Assembly (NCBI GenBank): GCA_020310875.1
Contig: CM035413.1
Location: 185,475,855-185,539,854 of the forward strand
DNA: 64,000 bases
Source: Ceratopteris richardii
Lineage: Eukaryota; Streptophyta; Polypodiopsida; Polypodiales; Pteridaceae
Direction of reading: 5' to 3'
Positions 10,374 to 21,949 of this stretch are shown here, piece by piece. The first letter of the stretch is position 1, and each line of letters starts with the position of its first letter. The notes under the pieces are model-generated. The model was not told the DNA's origin and searched no databases. It worked only from the letters and a program-made list of their open reading frames with translations. The translations under genes and the position numbers were made by a program.

Positions 10374-11381
10374 TTGCTTTCTACAATGCTCTCCTACTCT
10401 ACAATGGAAACCTTGCCACATTTAGCTAGTTTTGGGGAATCCCTGAACCTAGAGCTTGCTGAGTACTTCCAAATATGTGGGCTCTTTCCTTATGCCCAGC
10501 TCCCATGGCACACCATCCCCCCTCATCCCTATATTGAAACACTTGTCCGTGCAATTGTTGATTGTCCTAGATCATCCTCCACTTGGCTTGTTGTAGCACC
10601 TTGGCTCACTACCATTGTAACAGTAGAAACTATCACCTATGGGCTATGACTTTCCAAGATAGGCCACACCAAAGCCACCCCTCTTCCACTCACCACCATG
10701 AACGCCCTCTTCCCACTGTGCTCCTCAAACGAGTATGCCATCATGTGCCAACGACCACCGAAGAGTATGGCCTTGCAATTTTTTGTGGTTACTCGTAACC
10801 TCCAAAAACAATCTTATGGCATTTCTCACCCTATGTACTTGAAGATCCACTTGGTGGCCATGAAAACGATCAACTTGGCATCATTCTACTTCCACCATAT
10901 CCACGAGGAATGCCAAATGATTATGAAGTATTTAGGCAAAGGGGAAATCCTTCGCACACATATACCCCACATTTTCTCTCTCCTTTCATCCAAACCTCTA
11001 GTTGCTGCATGTCAAGACCTCGTTCTTCCTCCCCCACCCTCTGTTGCGTCTTCTCACATGGATGATGATGAAGATGGCTCGATCATGTTGTGCTTCCCTC
11101 ATTGTAAGCATCACCATGTGGATGCTATTGAAGCTCTTGCTCATAGTTCCTCTTCAAAGATGGAGGATGCAAGTATTATAGTAATTTCCTAGGATACTTT
11201 GGCGGTATCAACAGATATAAAAGTATTATCTTTAATCGCCTAGGCATCGACACCCACTCGTCTTTTCCTCGCCAGTCCAAAGATTGCAACACCAATCGCG
11301 GTAGACAATCCTAATATCCTAGTCGAGAGTCCCACCATTACTTCGATTATCACTTCTATCTTAACTTCTCTCCTTGACTGA
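10374..11381 (+). pseudogene. Unrecognised reading frame after a gypsy integrase
   Basis: One frame stays nearly open for 335 codons, from ATG 10374 to TGA 11379-11381. Only three internal stops break it: TGA at 10647, TAG at 11190 and TAG at 11241. Notable parts are ELAEYFQICGLFPYAQLPWH, a hydrophobic WLVVAPWLTTIVTVETITYG stretch, a middle rich in Met and His, and an acidic MDDDEDGS patch near 11058. I do not recognise the family. Its position about 170-250 bp after the integrase C-terminal domain and its matching strand suggest an extra gene of the element; chance openness or an unrelated captured gene remain possible. Confidence 0.5.
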
Positions 11382-13575
11382 AATTGTCATACTGATTGAC
11401 TTTGTGGTTGCTTAGGAGGATCGACACCCCAATGAACAATCCATTCCCCTTATCTCGACCATTCCTACTATTTTGCCGTGCCTCATCCAATCCTCGAAGG
11501 CTGATCCCATTCATGAGTGAGTCAATGAGATAATGCCACATGATTCCCCAAATTATTCTCCTCCCCCTCTCATTCTTGATCAACCACACCCTTAAGACCT
11601 CATGGTCTTGATCATTGAAGTTTTGACCATTTGGCAATGTCTAGTCCCTTCACATGGGGCCTGAAATAAGTTAGAGCTCAATAATACTGATAAGATCTTT
11701 GGAGAGATACCGTTCATATTATGGCCTTGGGTAGGTCCTACCTTCTTATGAAGGTGGTGTCTAATCCTTTACATTAAAGAGGCACCACATCATATAAAGA
11801 GAGTTATAAAATGACAAAAAAATATCCATCTCTTTTAGAAAGAGCCTAAGTGAGGTTCGATGAATTTTCCCAAAAGTTACTCCAAGCTCCTTTGCTTTTG
11901 TCGAATATGCGGCAACTTCTTTGCTTGCGTTGGGCTAATTTGAGAGAAAAAAGTATATATCATGTGATCTATGAAAACCCTCATTATCATTATTTTTGAA
12001 ATCATCAGCTGGTTGTCTTGCATTGGCATCTCAAAAGATCTCCATTCAGAGTGTGAACCGCATCTTCAAATATCTCTGCTGGGGGTCAAACTTAGCACTC
12101 TACTCTGGAATTGTGAGGCAAACGCGGTGCAGTTCATTTTTTTTGTGTGTTTGAGAGATTTGTGGCGAATGCGACGGGAAGCGTTGTGAGGGACCCGCAT
12201 CTTGATCTGCAACTCCACTGCAGTCTTTGTTTGGTCGCTGCTCACCAAAAGCAAAGCGTAATCGTTAGATGTTCCTTCTTATTGATCGCCTTGCTCATTG
12301 ATCGGCCACATACATGCATTTTAGCTAGTATGACATCAGTGAGTATGTAATATAATATAACCTGCATGGAGTTCCAAGAACTCAAAGTGGCATCAGTACT
12401 TCCCCGCATCTTCAATTTTCTTTCTATTGTTCTCTTGCTCGAGGTGCAGTCTGAGCATGTTGATCCAGGAAGAGTCTTAGTATGCACCTACCAATGTGAA
12501 GCTTAAACAATATCGTGCACCTGCCCGCTCTATCAGAAGCGATGAATACACTCACTCGTTGCCTTGCGGAAAGAAATGGTCCTTTCCATTATGGTCTCTC
12601 TCTCTTTCTGTCTTTCATGAGTGATCTACACGGTAGGACAGAAGCTTGCGAGTACTATTAAAGTTCTTCCCAGATCACTCCATGCTTCTCCTTTCAGATC
12701 CTTCATATGTAGGATGTTTGGATCTCTACCGAATGGATGGAAAGTCCAATTGTTGTATCTTCAACTGGAAGTCCTTGCACTCTTTGAGCTTTGTCAATGT
12801 GCTACTCAGATCCGTCCCGAATTCTGCCATAGTCGGTATCAATGAGCCGAGCCCTATTGGGATGAGGAAAACAAGAATGAGATGCTCTCCACATTCCTCT
12901 TCTGCTGTTAGCCCTTGCCAAACTTTATCGAAGGGTTTGAGAAAGCGCATCTGAACATGGAGCATTCGAATAACAACAAATGTTGGAGCACATGTAGAAG
13001 CCATCAGACTCGAGCACATGTAGTAGCCTTCAGACAATGACCAGAAGAGGGTTGTGGCCTTCTCTCATTGAGTCCAGACAGCGCAATAGCAGGAGACTAT
13101 TGCATTGATGGCATCAGGAAAAATTCCCTTTTATTCTTCATTGCCACATAGATACTTATGATGGCTTCAGAAGCCATTGCAAAGCGTAGGATGAAACTTG
13201 AAGCCTATCAATCCTCTTTCAGCGTTATCCTCTTGCAGTGACTTCCAAGTTCAGATGAAATTGATCGGAATTATTGGTGGGAACTCGAGTGTTAGGAAAC
13301 ACTCTTAATGGCCATGATGTGAGTGCTTATAAGCACTTCTTATTGATGAATAAAATGCTTAGAAACGAAACTAAAGTCTCAAAGATGCATGAGTAACCAC
13401 GAAAACGATGGAGCTTAAAGATGATGATAATATAAATCATGCTTTATGATGGGAGGGCGACAGGAGAAAAAAATAGGACTAGTGCTTAAAAGCACTTTTA
13501 TTATGAAGATGAGAAAGGGTGGGAAGGGAAAGAAGAAAGATAATGAAAATGTGAACTAAAATAAAATGAACCTAT
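11382..13575. other. No recognisable gene
   Basis: Short frames on both strands (minus 11356-11637, plus 12646-12954, minus 12726-13037) show no domain I recognise. A short imperfect direct repeat (gagcacatgtag.agcc) lies near 12988 and 13013. The last 250 bp would be the body of a minus-strand element whose primer site is at 13576, but no coding block is visible. Confidence 0.45.
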
Positions 13576-13587
13576 GCTCTGATACCA
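13576..13587 (-). other. tRNA-iMet primer-binding site, minus strand
   Basis: On the minus strand this reads TGGTATCAGAGC, the usual plant copia primer site complementary to the 3' end of initiator Met tRNA. It directly abuts an LTR candidate ending in CA on the minus strand (13588-13923). Confidence 0.75.
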
Positions 13588-13923
13588 TGTTGAAATAACA
13601 AAGAACTACTCCTACTCTACTCACATGCACACATCTAACAAGCTATGGAGGAAGGAACAAAAGATAACAAAACATGATGAATGAATTAAAATGGAAATGG
13701 AAATGACTTACATAAGATTCTCTATGAGCATGGAGACTCCATGAGGAGTGGAAGCACACTCTTGGCAATGAGCTAGAGTGGAATGACCTTATGTTGGAGT
13801 GAAGGGAGGCCTTGGTTATATGGAGTTTGGGAAAATTCCCTTGTATGTGGGATAAATGGACTTGCATGTGAACGATTCTAGATTTAGCTTTGGACAAAAG
13901 GGTGGAGCATGGAACTCTCAACA
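13588..13923 (-). repeat. Candidate 336-bp LTR
   Basis: The segment runs from TGTTGA at 13588 to TCAACA at 13923, so it has TG...CA ends that form a 6-bp inverted repeat, and the tRNA-iMet primer site lies immediately beside it. That arrangement makes it the 5' LTR of a minus-strand element running toward lower coordinates. No second LTR was found, and no polyprotein is visible beyond the primer site, so it may be truncated or a small non-autonomous element. Confidence 0.6.
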
Positions 13924-14604
13924 CAGACTACTACCCAAGAACCCTGAGTTTAACCATCCTACTTTCAGCCGAGTTATTCGATCATTGGTAGTGAGAGGCT
14001 AACAATGTGGTGGTTGTAATCCTCATCCTCTTGCATATGTGGTGGTTGTAATCCTCATCCTCTTGCATTGTTATCACAGCTCAAGGTTGAGCTTCTATGG
14101 AGACCTTCTGAGGAACTGTCATCTTCTTCACATGTACAACATAGTATACTATCAATTTCTTTTTTCTTTACTTTTGTGAAGAAGTTCATCTCAACTTATT
14201 TCTTTTCTAGAGCCAGCCATGGCTATAAATTCCCAAAATCTAGTAAGAGAAATGGCTAAAACGTTCCACAAAAATATGGGTAAAAATGTCCAGCCCAAGC
14301 ATGGCTAAAAATTTACGGAATTTATAGTTGCACATGGCTGAATATCACCATGCTATTCAATCTATTTTATATATACATTTTGATGATGCATTGTATGGAA
14401 AATGCATGTCTGTCATGCATGTACAATCCATGGTTAAATGGATTGTTGCTTTACTTGGGAGAACTAAATCAAGCTCTCACCATGCGTGAAGTGAATTTGT
14501 GGATGCATTTCTCATGCAACTACATGTAATGAAGATCCAATCACTTTTGAAATGATGATTCAAATTGGATGAGTGCATTGCAATTGGAATTCTGTTCCAT
14601 TCAT
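13924..14604. other. No recognisable gene
   Basis: Short frames only. It includes the 32-bp tandem duplication at 14006-14069. Confidence 0.45.
14006..14069. repeat. 32-bp tandem duplication
   Basis: A unit beginning tgtggtggttgtaatcctca occurs at 14006 and again at 14038, essentially identical. Confidence 0.9.
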
Positions 14605-15150
14605 AGAAAAATTACAATTGGGAATTATGTGAACTTCCAAAAGGTAAGGATGCCATTGCTACTAAGTGGGTTTAAAAGATTAAAAAAAAGTATCAAGGTA
14701 TCATGGATCACTACAAGGACAAATTAGTTGAAAAAGGTTATGTGTATAAAAATATGGCATTGATTATGAGGAGAATTTTGAACCTACTCCACACATGAAT
14801 AACATCTGGTTTGTGATTAAATTGGGTTCTCATAGTAATCCGAAAGTCAATCCCAATTGGATATAGAACACAATTTATTAATGGTGATTTGCAAGAAGAA
14901 TTCCAGGTGAAGAGACCTCTTATTTTTTCCATGAAATTCAATTGAATACGGTTTAATGTTCACTTGCATAAGGTTTTGTATCGACTTAAGAAAGCTCCAC
15001 ATGCATGGTATTACAAGAAACATACAAGAAACATAAGCACTTGATTTCTCTTGGTTTTACATATAGTTTGATTGAAAGCACACTTTATGTACGATCAGAT
15101 CGGGCTGACCTTATAGTGCTTGTTCTTTATGCTTATTGGATTGCAAAAAA
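14605..15150 (+). pseudogene. Ty1/copia reverse transcriptase, decayed
   Basis: Blocks in order on the plus strand, with frameshifts between them: NWELCELPKGKDAIATKWV (about 14615-14672), KDKLVEKGY, EENFEPTPHMNNI (about 14767), a poor match to the FLNGDL..EVYM region, and LGFTYSLIESTLYVRSDRAD then LIVLVLYAYW (about 15050-15140). The last block is where LYVDD belongs, and the two active-site aspartates are gone. The end of this fragment is shared with the repeat at 1-540, so both are copies of one unit. Confidence 0.8.
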
Positions 15151-15653
15151 TGGAGCATATGTTTACAAAGTTGGGTTTCTCGTTTTTTTTTTGTATACAA
15201 GGCTAGTGATAAAAAAGCATTTTGTTGAGCTTGAATTGTATAAGTTATTAATGTTTCTTTTCACATTGGATTTGCATGCCTTGATTTACATTCTCCCCCA
15301 TCTTCTATGCTTTTTTCCTCTTGGTTGGCTTGGACCTTGGGTGCCAAGATCAGTTGGATGAGTGGGAGCTTCTACAAAATTCTTTAACTCTTATGCAAAA
15401 CTTTCCTCCGTGTAGACTCACAAGCATTGAACCCAAGATGCTCTCCTTCTCTTTAGAATTAACCACTAGGCTAAGCCCACTCCCTGGTGAACACTGCAAA
15501 AGACGTAATTTTATCTTGACTTAGCTTGATATTGTCTCTAGCCAACATACTTACAACACCAATGAACCATGAGCTGATGTGCCTAACAAAATGGAGAAAT
15601 CAAGTTTTAGAACAATGCTCTTGTTGCACCACAAACTATCATTAGAGTGATTG
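15112..15653 (+). repeat. Dispersed repeat, second copy
   Basis: Matches 1-540 along its whole length. After the RT tail it is T-rich and non-coding. Here it is attached to a fuller RT fragment upstream, so this copy shows that the repeat unit descends from a copia element. Confidence 0.8.
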
Positions 15654-15965
15654 GTTTGAACTTTTGATGTTTGCAAAGTTTTCCTGTAACACAAACATGC
15701 ATAGATAAAACATGGAAAATCCCTTGTTTGCAAAGAATGGGAAACACCCAATAATGGATGTACAAGCGAAGGCATTGAAACCATATGGTACATTTAGAAT
15801 CGATGCACTAGGCATATTTTCACAAACATAGGTGATGTTCCTTTAGATCAAAATTAAAATGTGAAGTGTCTTAATGGTGTGTTACATCTCAACAATCATG
15901 AAGACTCTTGTATTAGCTAGAGAGATGGTTCAAAGAGGGCATGTACTCAAGTTCAACAAAAAAAT

Positions 15966-16390
15966 ATGCTTTGCGTAAGGTACACCACAAGGTTGCAAGT
16001 TGATAGCAAAAGCCAAAATGCAGGGAAAGATTTTCACCATGGAGGTAAGACCACCATGAGCACATATGGTCAATTTGACATTCCTAGCAAGAAAATAACT
16101 CAATTGGATATTTGGCTGAAGAGGGCTGGACATATAAGCCCTAAAAACGTGAAGGATATGCAAAGGAAAGGTGTCATAAGTGCTCTTCTAACCTTCAATT
16201 TCAAAGTTTGCAACATGTGTGAAGCATGTCAATTAAGCAAACAAGCAAGGCGTCCATCAAACAGAAGTTCACAAAGGAGCATAATACCATTATAATTCAT
16301 TTACACTAATGTATGGGGATCTATCAAGGATCCCTCATTACAAGATAAGAGGTTTTCATTTATCTTCATTGATGATCAGAGGTGAATGAC
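15966..16390 (+). pseudogene. Ty1/copia integrase, N-terminal zinc-binding part
   Basis: The frame from 15966 gives WLKRAGHISPKNVKDMQRKG and CNMCEACQLSKQARRPSNRS, the copia HHCC domain (LWH.R.GH.....L..M...G followed by C.AC..GKQ). The first His is missing (WLKRAGH instead of LWHKRLGH). After a stop at about 16294 the core start reads YTNVWGSIKDPSLQ, with Asn where the catalytic Asp stands in HTDVWG, then FIFIDDQR. The core ends there. It is a truncated, inactive fragment. Confidence 0.82.
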
Positions 16391-16530
16391 AAGGTTGTAG
16401 TGAAAGAAATTGGAGAGGTTTGGAGAAGCTTGAGAAGCAAAGTTGTCATGTTAGATGGTTAAGATGGTCTAGCAAACCAACATAGGACCTACCATAGTTC
16501 TTTGGATATGTAAAATAGATCATATGGCCT

Positions 16531-17498
16531 TGTGATTGATTCAATAAAATGCACTGGCTACTTTGGAACATCAAAAAGAAAAAATTGGTGCAAAGTAGAT
16601 AATTTGCACCTTGAATGGCTCATAAAGACCTTGTATATTTGGTTGGAAGCTACGGACTTCTAACACCGAGAATAGCAAAAGCAATAAAAATTTGAAAACT
16701 TCTTTTTAGGGGAATATCATACATAGGATTGAATTTCTATAATGCATAAAAGACTCAATTCATACTAATCAATGAATGATAATTGAGTTTAAGAGTGATT
16801 GGCTATACTTGAGACATTTCAAGAGTGTATAGAAGATGACCCTAGGACCTTTAACTAGAGATTTCTCTATATCTACTAACCAAAAATACCTAAATTTTAT
16901 ATACATAAACTAGAAATTAATACACTTTCATGAGTGCCATTCACTCGATTTGGAGCTCTATAGAGAGAGAGAGAGAGAACCAAGCTCTACACCATGGCTA
17001 AGTCTGAGGAAGAGGGAGTTGAGAATTTATGTGGAACTAAGTAATGACCAAAAGTATATTTGTATTACATCAAATCATCACACACACAATGCAGAGAGAA
17101 TGTGTTGTCTTATATAGACTTTTTGGTGGTTTTCCACAACTCAAATCTCATGCATTTGACTTCAAATCCTTACAAGATTCTTTTATGAAGCTGATTGGAG
17201 TCTCTTCCTACATTATAGAAAAAGTGGAAGTTGAATTTATATCAACTTTCTAGTTGATTGATTGAGAATCAATCTCTACTACTTTCAATCTCCTAAAGTT
17301 TGGGCCTTTTGTGTTTCTCGTTTAGAAAGGTAACTACCTTGAAACTTACAAGATAAATGATCATAAGTGATCATACAATCAATACAAAGAGAAGTGTGCA
17401 CATAAGCGCTATTCGCAAGGTACATGCATAGCACTATCCATATGATGGTTGAAGTGGAAAAAAATTCATTTCAAGCATATTGAAAGCTTGGTGATCCA
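16531..17498 (-). repeat. Copia LTR, copy 1 of the tandem 3' end
   Basis: About 968 bp starting tgtgattgat and ending gatcca, directly preceded (in minus-strand sense) by a polypurine tract at about 17499-17515 and by an RNase H fragment. It is a diverged direct repeat of 18015-18977, with shared blocks such as ctactttggaacatcaa, gaatatcata.ataggattgaat and the cactatccatatgatggttga motif near the right end. Exact ends are estimated from the TG and CA positions next to the tract. Confidence 0.7.
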
Positions 17499-17520
17499 AC
17501 AGCTTCCCCTCAAGCTAAAT

Positions 17521-17995
17521 TTTGCTTGAGTCTTCATTCTCTGATAGGTTGAATACCTATCATACATTTGAATTTTCATAGCTTGATCCCATCAAGTTCC
17601 TTTTTCATCGTGTCTACTTTTTGCTTCTTACTAAGAGCAAATAATAATTCAATTTCCTCTACCATAAGCTTCTCTCTCACAAATTGGTGATGGAATTCTC
17701 TATGCTCTTTCCTTGCATGGAAAATTGGATTTGTAGCCAGATGCATGGAGCTTACATTATCTCCAAGTATGTGGGGCTTCAAACTTACAAGTCCTTAATT
17801 TGAGTACAAATCTTTCATCCATATTGCTTCTTAAATTGAAATAGTTAGACCTCTATAATGTGTTTCAATTGAAGATAAAGAAACTATTGGTTGCTTCTTA
17901 GAACTCCAAGAAACCAATTTTGAGGCTCCAAATGCTAAGTATCTAGTGATACTTCTTCTATCATCCTTTAGTCCTGCCCAATCTACATCTAAATA
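17521..17995 (-). pseudogene. Ty1/copia RNase H fragment, copy 1
   Basis: Minus-strand reading from about 17990 down gives SWSSKKQPIVSLSSIETHYR, EAIWMKDLYSN, then PHILGDNVSSMHLATNPIFH and ARKEHREFHHQFVREK. This is the copia RNase H order (SWSSKKQ...SS.EAEY...DN.SA..LA.NP.FH.R.KHI..H.HF.RE). Stops break it at EAIW and at YSN. It ends at about 17995 where the second LTR copy begins, so it lacks its RT. Its polypurine tract (ttgaggggaagctgttgg on the minus strand) is just beyond 17515. Confidence 0.8.
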
Positions 17996-18014
17996 GATTT
18001 TAATATCATGGGCT

Positions 18015-18977
18015 TGTGATTAATGCAATATAATCCAATGCGTACTTTGGAACATCAACAAGAACAAGTTGATGCAAAACAGATAGCTGGCATCTTGACT
18101 ACCTCACAAAAACCTTCTATATTTGGATGGGATCTATGACTTCAAACAATGAGAGCAACCAAAACAGTTACAACAAGAAAAAAATCATTTTAGGGGAATA
18201 TCATAAATAGGATTGAATTCCTATAATTCATAAAATCACCAATTTATACTAACCAATGAATGAGAATTGAGCTCCATAGTGATTGGGTGTACTCTCAACT
18301 TTTCAGGGATGTTTAGAAGATGACCTAGACACCATGATCTAGCAATTTCACTACATCTACTGAAAACAATTACTTGAAAATAGATACACATAAAACTAGA
18401 AAGCAATACATTTCGAATGAGTGCTCATTCACTCCATTTTGAAGCTATCTAGAGAGAGAACTAAGCTCTACACAATGAATAAGCTTGACGAAGAAGGAGC
18501 AAAGAATTGTTATGGCACTAATTAATGACCGAAAGTGTATTTATATTACATCAAATCATCACTCACACAATTTATAAACAATGTGTGGTCTTATATAAAC
18601 CTTTTGGTGGTTTTCCAAGGATCAAATATCATGGTTTTGAGTTCAAATCCTCATGGCATTGTTTTTTTTAAGATGATTGGAGTCTCTTCCTACATTATAG
18701 AGAAAGTGGGAGTTGAAGTTACATCAACTTTTTGGTTGATTGATTAAGAATCAATCTCAACTACTTTAATACTCGTGAAGTTTGGGCCTTCTACTTTTGT
18801 CTTTTTGAAAGGTAAATACCTTGAACCTTACAAAATAAATGATCATTGAACATACAATCAATACGAAGAAAAGTGTGCACATAAGTTATATTCCTAGAGT
18901 ACATGTATAGCACTATCCATATGATGGTTGAGAGGGAAAGAAATTCATTTCAAGCATAGTGAAGGCTTCATGATCCA
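18015..18977 (-). repeat. Copia LTR, copy 2 of the tandem 3' end
   Basis: About 963 bp, same family and orientation as 16531-17498. Its polypurine tract (about 18978-18995, ttgagggggagcttttgg on the minus strand) separates it from the longer RNase H/RT fragment at 19000-19985. Confidence 0.7.
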
Positions 18978-18999
18978 AAAGCTCCCCCTCAAGCTAAAA

Positions 19000-19985
19000 C
19001 ATGCTTGATTCTTCATTCTTTGATAGGTTGAATACCTGCCATAGGTTTGAATCTGCAAAATTTTATCCCAGTGAGTGCCTTTGTCATCAGGTCTACTATT
19101 TGCTTCTTAGTTGGAACAAATGGTAAGTCAATTTCCTTTCCTATAAGCTTCTCTCTAACAAAGTGATAATTGAGTGCTTTTTACATTCATGGAAAATTGT
19201 ATTTCTAGCACGATTCATGGAACTTACATTATCTCCAAGTATGTGAGGCTTGGAACTTAGAAGTCCCAAATTTGAGTACAACTCCTTCAGCCATATTGCT
19301 TCTTGAGTTGCAATAGTTAGATCTCTATAATCTGCTTCAGTTGAGGATAAAGCAATTGTTATCTTCTTCTTGTTACTCCAAGAAGCCAATTTTGAACTTG
19401 CAAATGCTAAGTATCTAGAGTTACTTCTTCTATCATCCTTTTCTCTTTCCCAATCTGCATCTGAATAGATTTTTGTATCGAAATCTTAAAATTAAGGATA
19501 GAAGATACCTTCCTTAAGTGTTCCTTTGAGGTACTTTCATATTCTCTTTGTAGCATCCATGTGGTCTTTTGGATGAGTGCATGAACTTGCTAAGCATTCC
19601 CACAATATAGGATATATTTTCTTTTGTGTGAGTAGCATATATCAAGCTACCAACTAAGCTTTGATACTCTTTAGGATCATCAATCTGCTCACCTTGATAA
19701 ACACTTAGGTTATGATACATTTCCAAAGATGTTCCTATAAGCTTGGTGTTCTCCATTCTGAACTTGAAAATATGGACTTGAATGTATCTTCTCAAACTTA
19801 CAAACATCCCTTCATCTCTATAAATGATTTGCATACCTAGGAAATATGTGAGCTCACTTAGGTCGTTGATTTTGAACTCCCCTTCCATAATTCTTTTGAC
19901 ACTTTGAATGCCATTCAAGTAATCACTTATCACAATTATGTCATCTACATATACACACAGATAGATAATCTCATTGTGATCCCTT
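19000..19985 (-). pseudogene. Ty1/copia RT palm and RNase H, copy 2
   Basis: Minus-strand blocks in order: CVYVDDIIVISDYLN (active-site YVDD intact at about 19937-19975), GEFKINDLSELTYFLGMQI, DPKEYQSLVGSLIYATHTKE, then after a frameshift the RNase H part ASWSNKKKITIALSSTEADY, EAIWLKELYSNLGLLSSKPH and ILGDNVSSM. The start of RT is missing beyond about 19985, where unrelated sequence begins. With its LTR and the shorter RNase H-LTR unit after it, it forms a duplicated 3' end of one element. Confidence 0.85.
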
Positions 19986-21548
19986 TTAATGAACCAAGAA
20001 AGAGACCGAAGCGAAGCTGCAGTGCGATCAGGGGGCTAGAAGGAGGCACAAGATGGGGCTGTTCTCTGTGATGCAGGTGAATAGATTCCATCTTCTCGAG
20101 AATGTCAAAGTGAAGGAGGTGAAGGTGATAGGGGGAAAGGGAGGTCATCCTTTTGTGTAGGCGAAGGCACATAAGTCGTTCATCAAGTAAACCTGAAGCA
20201 CATGACTCAAAAGGAGAGGCAACACCACTCTGTCAAGACGACGATGGGTATACACCGTCTTCCACCTGAACAACCGTCAACCATTGGCCTGACCATACTA
20301 TAGGTACATACCATGATTAACTTCGAGGCTTGGTCCAAACACTATAGGTGTCTTTGCATGAGGATAAGGGAGGTGTTATAGATCGGAATGTGTGTTTTGT
20401 GTATTTCCATGTTCGAAGGAAGCGAGTACACCCAATGCGCATGATCTGGTATCTCAAAGGGCTTTGTAGTTAATAATGAGGATAACTCTGCTGCTCATGT
20501 ACAACTATGTTAGTGTGCCAATATATTTTGGCCTCCTTGCCCTGGAGAGTCCGCAAAGTTCTTTTATTTTATTATAGACTGTGATTAAATGTGTTGAAAG
20601 ATATGCACTTCATATTGAGAACAACAATCGACAGATCTAAATGAAGGGTTATAAATTCTTCAGATGAATTTAATAACCATACTTTCGCCCAATCTTCTAT
20701 GTTTGCACAAAGCTTCTATGTAGATGGATGTGGAGTGTTCTAGCTTTTCAATATCGTGAAGTCCCAATAAACGGGGGATTTCCACTATGGTTCCATTCAC
20801 GTTTACCTAAAATCGCTGAGACGGGGAAGTCTATGTTGTCTGAAGAGGAAAGTACTTCACATACTCTATGGAGATTGCATCCTCCTACAATCTATGTAGG
20901 GAGTACACAAAGGGTTAGGAAGTGGTTAGCTACACATGTCAAGAGGAATAAGGGGCTCGCTGTTGGCTTGGACTTTTGATATATGAAAGAGAAAGACAAC
21001 TCTATTCACTCATTAGACACACATGCAGGAGTTTACGTCTAGGATGTAGGATGCATTTTCAAGGAATGGGTCTTTGAAGTTCATATTGCTCAAAAAAGAT
21101 TAAAAAAACCACCGAGACGAGAGGGAGTGGACTTCTCTATTCAGCAAACCGAGCATCCTATCCTGTATCAGGATTCAACATATGCACGAAGCAACATGAT
21201 ATCTGCTTCGGCTTGGTGTGATTCTTCAAACTGTTCCGCTGATTTTCATAAACTTGTTGAAAGAGGAATGATCTTTTGACAATATGAATATACTAGATCC
21301 TTGAAGAGCCAGATATCAGGCTCTCGTAGATACTGAGCCAGATATCAGGCTCTCGTAGATACTGAACTGGTCCCTGAAGTTAACAATGTAAGCCAGGGAT
21401 TAATGGTGTTATAGTAAGATCTTCTCAATGGCTCCATAGCTTCTCCTGCCGGATAGTGTTTCTTCAATACTGGGCACCAATGATTCTCTTATGCTATTAT
21501 CTTCTTGTTTCTCAAGAAAATCTTACTGAAGGTGTTCTTAAGTCTAGA
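19986..21548. other. No recognisable gene; left flank of the CACTA element
   Basis: The best frame, plus 20728-20979 (83 codons), shows no motif I know. A 29-bp tandem duplication lies at 21306-21363. The AGA immediately before 21549 is the target-site duplication of the CACTA element. Confidence 0.45.
21306..21363. repeat. 29-bp tandem duplication
   Basis: gagccagatatcaggctctc followed by gtagatact occurs twice head to tail, at 21306-21334 and 21335-21363, without a mismatch. Confidence 0.95.
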
Positions 21549-21562
21549 CACTACAAGAAATA
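21549..21562 (+). repeat. CACTA left terminal inverted repeat
   Basis: CACTACAAGAAATA, preceded by the AGA target duplication at 21546-21548. Confidence 0.95.
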
Positions 21563-21564
21563 GG

Positions 21565-21790
21565 GGGGGCATAGCGACGCCCCCGAATTGAAAAAAAAAC
21601 GAAGATGGTCGTTTAGCGTCCCATAAGCGACGGTGCTGTTTTTGGATTTATTTCTTTTTCGGGCATTTGTCGCATAAGCGATGCCTGTGTCGCTTATGCG
21701 ACGCTAAAATTACTGCATCGCAAATATCATCACTAACTAGCGACGTTATTTGCAATGTTGGCGAACTGAATAGCGTCACATATACGACAC
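21565..21790. promoter_or_regulatory. CACTA left subterminal motif cluster
   Basis: Several copies of GCGACG/CGTCGC-like words and of the longer CGCATAAGCGA in both orientations (for example near 21570, 21627, 21670 and 21695). In En/Spm elements such motifs bind the TNPA-type protein. The same words recur at 37200-37450. Confidence 0.8.
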
Positions 21791-21861
21791 TTTGGAATGT
21801 AAAAAAAACACATTGATTTCTCTCAGCACATTTGTGCTAGGATTTGAACGCGACAGCAAGA

Positions 21862-21893
<32 letters not shown>

Positions 21894-21912
21894 CACGAGA
21901 GAGAGAGAGAGA
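21862..21912. repeat. (GA)n microsatellite
   Basis: GA repeats from about 21866 with a single break near 21893 (gcac). Confidence 0.93.
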
Positions 21913-21949
21913 CGCGTCTCATCGAAGCAAGGTATGCCCACACCCACAC

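Noticed and set aside
12726-13037. Overlapping 100-codon frames on both strands
   Set aside because: No recognised domain, no splice or promoter support, and no repeat partner; cannot be told from chance.
20728-20979. 83-codon plus-strand frame
   Set aside because: No family recognised and no supporting signals.
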